DNA of 5,642 nt from CAZUMH01 sp964621645 (GTDB lineage Bacteria; Zhuqueibacterota; QNDG01; JAGLOF01): positions 1 through 5,642 of the forward strand of contig CAZUMH010000145.1 of NCBI GenBank assembly GCA_964621645.1, in the 5' to 3' direction. The notes beneath the pieces were generated by a model that was given only the letters and a program-made list of their open reading frames with translations, searched no databases and was not told the origin of the DNA. Of this stretch, positions 1 through 4,733 are shown in pieces. The translations under genes were made by a program, and so were the position numbers. How positions within the stretch are numbered: the first letter of the stretch is position 1; each line of letters opens with the position of its first letter.

Positions 1-283
1 CCATCGTTGCCTTGGTGAGCCGTTACCTCACCAACAAGCTAATAGGACGCAGGCTTATCCCAAAGCGATAAATCTTCGATCCCGTACCATGCGATATCGG
101 GATATTATGCGGTATTAGCACCGGTTTCCCGATGTTATTCCCCACTTCGGGGCAAATTGCCTACGCGTTACTCACCCTTGCGCCAGTTTACTAGGGATTC
201 CGAAGATTCCCGTTCTCCTTGACTTGCATGTGTTAAGCACGCCGCCAGCGTTCGTCCTGAGCCAGGATCAAACTCTCCGTTGT
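1..283 (-). rRNA. 16S ribosomal RNA, 5' end (partial)
   Basis: The minus strand begins with AGAGTTTGATCCTGGCTCAG at 276-257, a perfect match to the universal bacterial 27F site. It is followed by the conserved GAACGCTGGCGGC, ACACATGCAAGTC, GTGAGTAACGCGTAGG and CTAATACCGC segments in the usual order. By analogy with E. coli, where this motif begins at nucleotide 8, the mature 5' end should be near 283. Only about 280 of some 1500 nucleotides are present, and the gene continues past the left edge. Helix 6 is short and capped by a C(UUCG)G tetraloop (194-211). Phylum placement needs a database comparison. Confidence 0.97.
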
Positions 284-345
284 AAATATTTAAACGTTTT
301 TTTCTGACGTAATAGCCTTTTAATATCAAGGGCCGTGCACGCGAA

Positions 346-360
346 ATTATCAAAGAACTT
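346..360 (-). promoter_or_regulatory. boxA-like antitermination element in the rRNA leader
   Basis: The minus strand reads AAGTTCTTTGATAAT about 65 bases upstream of the 16S start and downstream of promoter P2. It resembles the boxA element (TGCTCTTTAACA in E. coli, GTTCTTTGA-type in many other bacteria) bound by NusB/S10 to prevent premature Rho termination of rRNA. Position and sequence both fit. Function is inferred. Confidence 0.6.
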
Positions 361-389
361 TTTAAAAATACAATCTCTAACGAGTCATT

Positions 390-418
390 AATATAAAAGT
401 TTATTTCTCAAATGTCAA
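390..418 (-). promoter_or_regulatory. rRNA promoter P2 (sigma70 type)
   Basis: A perfect -35 box TTGACA (418-413) and a -10 box TATATT (395-390, 5/6 match) are separated by exactly 17 bases. The upstream DNA at about 430-470 is A/T-rich like an UP element. The predicted start near 383 gives a leader of about 100 bases that includes the boxA-like element. This is the strongest promoter-like sequence in the window and is well placed to drive the rRNA operon. Confidence 0.8.
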
Positions 419-481
419 GAGGAAATTATCAGTTTCCCCTCTATTTTTAATTTTTATTTCCCTTTTATTTGAAAGGCGTTA

Positions 482-510
482 AAAATATAAAAAAATGGCT
501 GCTTTGTCAA
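482..510 (-). promoter_or_regulatory. rRNA promoter P1 (sigma70 type, weaker -10)
   Basis: A perfect -35 box TTGACA lies at 510-505. It is followed after 17 bases by TATTTT (487-482), a 4/6 match to the -10 consensus, in a very A/T-rich stretch. It lies 92 bases upstream of P2, giving the tandem P1/P2 arrangement common for rRNA operons. The -10 assignment is less certain than the -35. Confidence 0.6.
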
Positions 511-601
511 GCTTTTCTTTCTGTTTTTATCTTCTTTTTTCCTTAGAGGGGCATTCTGCACTGTATCTTGCTGTTCCCTTTCTTACAAGAGGATATCTCT
601 G

Positions 602-1312
602 TCATTTTACCAGAGCCACCATATCCCGAACAGCGGCCTCCATCCCGATCCAAAGGGCCTGACTAATCACGGGAGCGCCCACGTTTATCTCTTCAATCTG
701 TTCTATGGAGACAATATCCGGAACCGTCTGATAGGTTAGTCCCTGGCCTGCGCTCACCCCAAGACCGAGTTTTGCCGCTGCAGCCGCTGCTGAACGAATA
801 TCTTCAAGCTTGTCGGCTCGTTCATTCAAGTCTTCAGCCATTATGTATAAACCCGTATGTAATTCAACATAGTCGGTCGCGGCTTTGGCGGCTGCCTTCA
901 CCTGATGAATATCGGGATCGATCAGCAGACAGGTCACGATATCCTGTGAGCGGATATCAGCCACCAGCTGACTAATACGCTCAATGTGTCCCAGTACATC
1001 CAGCCCCCCCCCTGCAGTTTGCCCCGGAGCCTTACCTGCCTTGAGAGTAATCATGTCCGGACCAACGGCCATGGCCTTGCTTAGCAGAGCATCCAGCGGG
1101 GGAACCTGTATGTTGAGGTGGGTTGTCACAACTTCCTTCAAAATCGACACATCCCTCTCCGTTACCGGACGTAATCCCTCGTTAAGGGGACAGACGATAC
1201 CGTCCGCACCCCCAACTTCTGCATATACCGCAGCCCGCAGCGGATCGGCTTTTTCAGCTCCCAGGTCCCTGAGTGCCGCTACTTTCTCTATATCTATACC
1301 TAATCTGGCCAT
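602..1312 (-). CDS. pdxJ: PdxJ-family protein (pyridoxine 5'-phosphate synthase-like) with altered active site
   Basis: The 236-residue protein has the usual PdxJ length and TIM-barrel landmarks: GIDIEKVAALR (5-15), GGADGI (34-39), GGLDV (102-106), IDPD (131-134), ELHTG (150-154), AGQGLTY (188-194) and INVG (209-212). True PdxJ condenses 1-deoxy-xylulose 5-phosphate with 3-amino-2-oxopropyl phosphate to pyridoxine 5'-phosphate in the cytosol. Aligned by eye to E. coli PdxJ, catalytic His45, Glu72 and His193 are Pro42, Gln69 and Gln190. Ligands Asn9, His12, Arg47, His52 and His216 are Asp7, Lys10, Asn44, Pro49 and Ala213, and Arg20 falls in a gap. Family membership is therefore firm but enzyme activity is doubtful. 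The ATG at 1312 is chosen over the in-frame TTG at 1315 because GGAGG lies 5 bases before the ATG but only 2 before the TTG. It is the last gene of the four-gene operon, 25 bases after the deacetylase gene. Confidence 0.88.
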   Translation of the reverse strand: MARLGIDIEKVAALRDLGAEKADPLRAAVYAEVGGADGIVCPLNEGLRPVTERDVSILKEVVTTHLNIQVPPLDALLSKAMAVGPDMITLKAGKAPGQTAGGGLDVLGHIERISQLVADIRSQDIVTCLLIDPDIHQVKAAAKAATDYVELHTGLYIMAEDLNERADKLEDIRSAAAAAAKLGLGVSAGQGLTYQTVPDIVSIEQIEEINVGAPVISQALWIGMEAAVRDMVALVK

Positions 1313-1316
1313 CAAT

Positions 1317-1325
1317 CCCTCCTTT
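1317..1325 (-). promoter_or_regulatory. Ribosome binding site deciding the pdxJ-like start
   Basis: AAAGGAGGG on the minus strand is a near-perfect Shine-Dalgarno sequence. Its GGAGG core is 5 bases from the ATG at 1312 and only 2 bases from the TTG at 1315, which favours the ATG. It is the strongest site in the operon and suggests independent, efficient initiation of the last gene. Confidence 0.8.
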
Positions 1326-1337
1326 ATAATTTGCCAT

Positions 1338-2456
1338 TCACCACTGCGGCATCACTTGTGAAAGATAAACGAATCGGTATCCTTTTTCTTGAGCCTGTAC
1401 CACCCAGATCTTCAGCAATTTCAAGGTGGTGCTGCGGCAGTGACCGATACCTACCGCCACCCCTTTCTGATCTGCAATGTTCAACAAACGAAGCAACTCT
1501 TCCCGGATAGCCGACTCCTGATAAACGGCATCGATGAATACGCTGCGTTCCATAGCGGGAACTCCCATTTCTCTGGCTATCCGATAGGCCTGCGTCGATA
1601 CCGCGGTACGGCTGTCAAGAAAGTATAATCCTTTTTCCCTGACCTCCTGGAGAACACGTCCAATAGTCTCCGGATCTGACGTTACCGCCGATCCCATATG
1701 ATTATTCACCCCCCTGGCCCCGGGGACAACATCCAGTGCTCGCTGCAGACGTTTCCTGATCTCTTTCGAGCTCATTCCTGTTTTAATGATAAATCCATCA
1801 TCGGATACTTTCTTTTGAAACGGCTCCATAGGCAGATGCAGCAATATCTCGCACGCTCGCTGGGACAGCAGGCCGGCCACCTGTCTGCTTCGTGTCCCCT
1901 GGGGAATGATCGAAGTATTCAGTGGTATCCCCAGATTTGTAAAGCCGATTTCAAGCTCACCCCAACGGTCATAAAAATCATCGATGAGTAACGCTATCTC
2001 GCCGTGTCTCTTTCTTTCGTCCTCTTCAGTAATCAGACGAAGCCGGATCAGACAGGAATCTTCCCATCCTACCTTTAATTCAACCTGTCCCGAAACCGGC
2101 TCACTGAATGTTTCGATGATTTCCGCGTCCACGGATCGGACACTCTTTTGGAGCTGGAGATGGAGCAGGGGAACCGGAAATCTGGGCGGCACATGGATAA
2201 ACCACAAGTCTCCCCTTGTACTGGATTTTTCCTGCAGGTAGAAACGGATCCCCCGCGCCGTTAAAGTGGAATCCAGCTTCTGTTGTACAAGATCACGGGA
2301 AGGCCCTTTATATAACATTTTCCTAGAGGACGGCAGGCTCTCCGGAAGATAGATCCAAAGGCGGACAACAAGCAACAGCGCGATAACCACCAAGGATATC
2401 AACAATGGGATGTGATAGGAGCCGGAAAAGGTTTTCTGTGAAGGCACTGGCATCAT
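1338..2456 (-). CDS. Divergent polysaccharide deacetylase (YibQ/DUF610 type), membrane-anchored
   Basis: The 372-residue protein has one N-terminal membrane segment (about 16-37) with no lipobox. A domain of unknown role follows (about 50-145), then a C-terminal divergent polysaccharide deacetylase domain (about 153-370). Family motifs are all present: LIDD (157-160), LLHLPMEP (205-212), GVNNHMGS (249-256), DSRT (281-284), and GIGH (336-339). The Asp and His residues that would form a metal site in this NodB-like fold are kept. The likely location is periplasmic and anchored in the inner membrane. The substrate is unknown; a cell-wall or other glycan is the family expectation. The start codon overlaps the stop of the lipoprotein gene as ATGATG. 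The first ATG (2456) directly abuts GGGAGG, so the second (2453) is probably the real start. No catalytic lesion is visible. Confidence 0.9.
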   Translation of the reverse strand: MMPVPSQKTFSGSYHIPLLISLVVIALLLVVRLWIYLPESLPSSRKMLYKGPSRDLVQQKLDSTLTARGIRFYLQEKSSTRGDLWFIHVPPRFPVPLLHLQLQKSVRSVDAEIIETFSEPVSGQVELKVGWEDSCLIRLRLITEEDERKRHGEIALLIDDFYDRWGELEIGFTNLGIPLNTSIIPQGTRSRQVAGLLSQRACEILLHLPMEPFQKKVSDDGFIIKTGMSSKEIRKRLQRALDVVPGARGVNNHMGSAVTSDPETIGRVLQEVREKGLYFLDSRTAVSTQAYRIAREMGVPAMERSVFIDAVYQESAIREELLRLLNIADQKGVAVGIGHCRSTTLKLLKIWVVQAQEKGYRFVYLSQVMPQW

Positions 2457-3046
2457 CCTCCCAGTAACGCTTTGAGCAGGCTCCAGCTGCTGGAACCGCT
2501 TACACCGTTATCCACCCAATCCTGTATAGACCACTCCCCCCTGCTGTCCGGTTTGATCGTATATATCAAGTTACCCCTGAATACCGAGTCGAGGGCGACC
2601 TGGGTGTGATGCAGCTCCAGACGGTACTCGGCGCTATAGACCGCTTCAGCGGAACTGTAAACCTGCCAGGAATCCTCACTAAAAACCAAAAAAGAAGAGC
2701 CTCCCGCCGGGATGAGGGAAAAAGCCTGTTTCATCACTGTTTCCTCTTTCTGCTGATCCCAACCGGTAAAGATGGAACTATAATCGGCTCCCACTTGAGG
2801 ATCAGGATGAAACTGATAGGATTCCTGGCTATAAGCGGAGTCGATGAGGCATCGCTTGAAGTTTTCCAGGCTCCGTTCATAGATGGCATTCTGAAGGTTA
2901 AGGATGACCTGTTCCGGTGTGAGGGCCGGTATCCAGCTGGATTGGCTGTTTGAAGGTGATTCAGCCTCGCGAGTGGAAAAGAGTGAATCGCAACCGGTGA
3001 CAATGATCAGCACAACAAGAGCAATCAGGAGAAAGCGAACCCTCAT
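2453..3046 (-). CDS. Putative lipoprotein with NTF2-like domain
   Basis: This is a 197-residue protein. Residues 1-19 form a lipoprotein signal peptide: MRVR, a hydrophobic core, then the lipobox VTGC with lipidated Cys19. A Ser-rich linker runs to about residue 40. The rest (about 42-182) begins with a helix of the form TPEQVILNLQNAIYERSLENF and ends in beta-rich sequence with the closing motif GEWSIQDWVD (170-179). That pattern is typical of NTF2/SnoaL-like folds in small lipoproteins, where it usually binds a ligand or partner. I do not recognise a named family. No residue +2 Asp exception can be judged outside enterobacteria, although Asp20 follows the Cys. The start overlaps the stop of the GlmU-like gene (ATGA), with GGAGG 6 bases upstream. 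The end overlaps the deacetylase start, so translation of all three is probably coupled. A role with the deacetylase at the envelope is inference. Confidence 0.85.
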   Translation of the reverse strand: MRVRFLLIALVVLIIVTGCDSLFSTREAESPSNSQSSWIPALTPEQVILNLQNAIYERSLENFKRCLIDSAYSQESYQFHPDPQVGADYSSIFTGWDQQKEETVMKQAFSLIPAGGSSFLVFSEDSWQVYSSAEAVYSAEYRLELHHTQVALDSVFRGNLIYTIKPDSRGEWSIQDWVDNGVSGSSSWSLLKALLGG

Positions 3047-4293
3047 GTAATGCCTCCGGACGTCCTTTCCGGTTCGGTCGCCAGGAATATCTGCCGCATC
3101 ATATTCAGATAGTCTTCAGAGACCTCTATTTCCCGCCGGGCCATCACCCGCGTCGCAGTCTCAAGCGCTTTATCGAGTTTGTAGGTGCTTTGTGCGGAAT
3201 CGGTAACCCAGGAAAAGGAAGGAATATAAGAGGGTGGAAATCCGGATGACAGCAGATTGCAGCTTACCCCGATAACGGATCCTGTATTTAGACGAGTATT
3301 GATAGCTGTCTTGCTGTGATCACCCATAATCAGTCCGAAAAATGTTCTGCCGGTATTGATCCTCTCTCCCTTTATCCGGAGACTTACCGGTGCATAATTA
3401 TTCTTAAGGTCCGAGTTGGTCGTGTTGGCACCCAGATTTATCCATTCACCCAGAAGAGCGTGGCCCAGAAATCCGGAATGCTGTTTGTTGCTGTAGCCTT
3501 GAATCATGCATTCCTCGACCTCTCCTCCTATCTTGCAAACAGGTCCGATGGTAAGAGGCCCATTCAGGACTGATCCGCTTTTTACAACAGTATGCTGTCC
3601 GATATAGGCCGGACCTCGAATGACGCTGTTTGATTGAACCGTAGCCCCACGGTCCAGAAAAACAGGCCCTTTTTCCGCATCGAGCACCGCACCTGGTTTT
3701 ATAACTGCTCCTTCGGCGATGTGAATGTTTTCCGGAAAAAGCAGATGTACACCGGCCGGTGTTTTCTTGACTCCCGCGGGAACTTTTCTGTACTCGATAT
3801 CCCGGGATATCTGACTGCTCGTATAGTCGAAAATATGCCAGGGATATTCTAATAAACTAAAATCTTCTTCACAATGATGAAGGATATCCCAGCGGGAGGA
3901 AGGAATCATCTTTCCAGGACTAATCCCCATTTTGTCAAAATCGTCTTTTTTACAAACGACAGCCGCTGTCTCTCCGCCGGATTCGATCAGAAGCGGTTCA
4001 TGGATCTGTGAAATCAACCGGACCAGACGATCATCGGGTATAAGACGTCCGTTGATAAAGAGAATCCACTCACCCGCCAGAGTGTTTATTTTTGCCTGCG
4101 GATACCTGGAAGACATCTTATCGGCCAGATAATCGGCGCAGAAGAGAGAAAGACCATGATCAGGAAAGAGACGACAGATTTTCTCCAAAATAGTATCGCA
4201 GCCGCAGCGGAGTTCGTATACCGGCCGTGTAAGAGTAAGAGGATGAAAATACTCGCTCTTCTCATCTTCAAACAGACAGATCGAAGTCATCAT
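3043..4293 (-). CDS. GlmU-like protein: putative sugar nucleotidyltransferase fused to left-handed beta-helix acyltransferase
   Basis: This is a 416-residue two-part protein. The N-terminal part (about 1-165) carries LTLTRPVYELRCG (19-31) and ILFINGRLIPD (77-87), the signature of the alternative GlmU family described as UDP-GlcNAc diphosphorylase/glucosamine-1-phosphate N-acetyltransferase. The C-terminal part (about 185-350) is a hexapeptide-repeat left-handed beta-helix (IHIAEGAVIKPGAVLD, VVKSGSVLNGPLTIG). It includes GYSNKQHSGFLGHALLGEW (266-284) and NLGANTTNSDLKNNY (286-300), which correspond to the acetyl-CoA and substrate region. A helical tail (about 370-405) follows. If active, it would make UDP-GlcNAc or a related nucleotide sugar in the cytosol for peptidoglycan or lipopolysaccharide. 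Assignment to GlmU rather than another sugar is not proven. The ATG at 4290 may be the real start, because AAGGAG is 5 bases from it and only 2 from the ATG at 4293. It is the first gene of the operon. Confidence 0.87.
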   Translation of the reverse strand: MMTSICLFEDEKSEYFHPLTLTRPVYELRCGCDTILEKICRLFPDHGLSLFCADYLADKMSSRYPQAKINTLAGEWILFINGRLIPDDRLVRLISQIHEPLLIESGGETAAVVCKKDDFDKMGISPGKMIPSSRWDILHHCEEDFSLLEYPWHIFDYTSSQISRDIEYRKVPAGVKKTPAGVHLLFPENIHIAEGAVIKPGAVLDAEKGPVFLDRGATVQSNSVIRGPAYIGQHTVVKSGSVLNGPLTIGPVCKIGGEVEECMIQGYSNKQHSGFLGHALLGEWINLGANTTNSDLKNNYAPVSLRIKGERINTGRTFFGLIMGDHSKTAINTRLNTGSVIGVSCNLLSSGFPPSYIPSFSWVTDSAQSTYKLDKALETATRVMARREIEVSEDYLNMMRQIFLATEPERTSGGIT

Positions 4294-4295
4294 GT

Positions 4296-4301
4296 CTCCT
4301 T
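4296..4301 (-). promoter_or_regulatory. Ribosome binding site of the GlmU-like gene
   Basis: AAGGAG on the minus strand lies 2 bases before the first ATG (4293) and 5 before the second (4290). Spacing favours the second start, which would remove one methionine from the product. Confidence 0.65.
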
Positions 4302-4322
4302 ATGGCCCTCTTAATCAATGGG

Positions 4323-4351
4323 AATGTAACATTAACCCTTAACCGTTACAA
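4323..4351 (-). promoter_or_regulatory. Candidate promoter of the GlmU-like operon
   Basis: TTGTAA (4351-4346) and TACATT (4328-4323) are separated by 17 bases; each matches the sigma70 consensus at 4 of 6 positions. A start near 4316 would give a leader of about 25 bases containing the Shine-Dalgarno site. It is the only reasonable promoter close to the operon. The spacer is bounded by the inverted repeat TGTAAC/GTTACA. Confidence 0.5.
4325..4350. repeat. Inverted repeat inside the operon promoter (possible operator)
   Basis: TGTAAC (4325-4330) and GTTACA (4345-4350) form a perfect 6-base inverted repeat with a 14-base centre containing two GTTAA copies on the minus strand. It covers the spacer and part of both promoter boxes, where a dimeric repressor would block polymerase. 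There is no direct evidence of binding. Confidence 0.35.
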
Positions 4352-4388
4352 GATAACAATCGGCGCCTAGAAGCGCAACTTCAATTTA

Positions 4389-4619
4389 TTAATCTATTGC
4401 TTCATATATATATAGCAGTACTTTTCCGATCTCAAACGGTTCAATGATATAAGCAGAGAGGAACAAAAGTGACGTTCCTTCGGACGAAGCGCGTTTGATG
4501 AGACGCTGATGGTCTTTGCGGTCTTTCATGGGTGAGCAGCCGCGGTAGGTATTTCGCGGCAAAATGCTGGAACGCACACCCGGAAGATCTTCATGGCAAA
4601 CACGACTGGAATAATACAT
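4389..4619 (-). CDS. Hypothetical small protein (76 codons), doubtful
   Basis: An open frame of 76 codons lies alone between the operon promoter and the terminator of the upstream gene. I do not recognise the protein. It is basic in the middle (MKDRKDHQRLIKRAS, 31-45) and hydrophobic near the end (SLLFLSAYII, 50-59, and KVLLYIYEAI, 66-75), with no signal peptide or full membrane span. No Shine-Dalgarno sequence precedes the ATG at 4619, and an in-frame stop lies 7 codons upstream of it. Codon use is not obviously wrong for the genome. It could be a short gene, the remnant of a longer one, or chance. Two small hairpins lie in the same stretch, so a structured RNA is another option. Confidence 0.3.
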   Translation of the reverse strand: MYYSSRVCHEDLPGVRSSILPRNTYRGCSPMKDRKDHQRLIKRASSEGTSLLFLSAYIIEPFEIGKVLLYIYEAID

Positions 4620-4663
4620 CAGAGTGGCATGTCGGCATCATGTAAATCAGTTCAGCCCCGGAT

Positions 4664-4697
4664 AGAAAAGGCGACGGAACCGCATTGGCCCGACGCC
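4664..4697 (-). terminator. Intrinsic terminator downstream of the membrane protein gene
   Basis: On the minus strand, GGCGTCGG (4697-4690) pairs with CCGTCGCC (4677-4670) as an 8-base stem with one mismatch. The 12-base loop can extend the stem by two further G-C pairs. TTTTCT follows at once. It starts 36 bases after the TAG stop of the membrane protein gene, so it should end that transcript and separate it from the GlmU-like operon. Confidence 0.7.
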
Positions 4698-4733
4698 TAT
4701 AGTCCTGTCTCCTGAGATCCGATTGTCTGAGAA

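Larger units (their letters stand above)
284..601. other. Gene-free intergenic region between the pdxJ-like gene and 16S
   Basis: This 318-base stretch has no credible coding sequence. It contains the two rRNA promoters, A/T-rich tracts between them, the boxA-like element and the 16S leader. I see no convincing GC-rich hairpin with a T-run downstream of the pdxJ-like stop codon (510-601), so the end of the upstream operon transcript is not marked by an obvious intrinsic terminator. Confidence 0.75.

Noticed and set aside
168..353. A 61-codon minus-strand frame across the 16S start and leader
   Set aside because: It runs through the 27F site and helix 6 of 16S rRNA, so it is a chance frame in RNA-coding and leader DNA.
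349..376. A third rRNA promoter (TTGTAT, 16 bases, GATAAT)
   Set aside because: The -35 match is poor and the -10 overlaps the boxA-like element, which better explains this conserved-looking sequence.
419..441. GAGGAAA/TTTCCCCTC inverted repeat between rRNA promoters as a terminator
   Set aside because: The stem has a two-base bulge and on the transcribed minus strand it is followed by the P2 -35 box rather than a T-run. On the plus strand T-runs follow, but no plus-strand gene needs a terminator.
1313..1315. TTG start codon for the pdxJ-like gene
   Set aside because: It leaves only 2 bases to the Shine-Dalgarno core, while the next codon is ATG with 5-base spacing.
772..1361. Plus-strand frames of 67 and 125 codons opposite the pdxJ-like gene
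   Set aside because: They are antisense to a clearly homologous protein gene and show no recognisable protein features.
2606..3003. Frames of 115 codons (plus) and 89 codons (minus) inside the lipoprotein gene
   Set aside because: The lipoprotein frame has a lipobox, a well-spaced ribosome binding site and overlaps with both neighbours. The alternatives have none of these.
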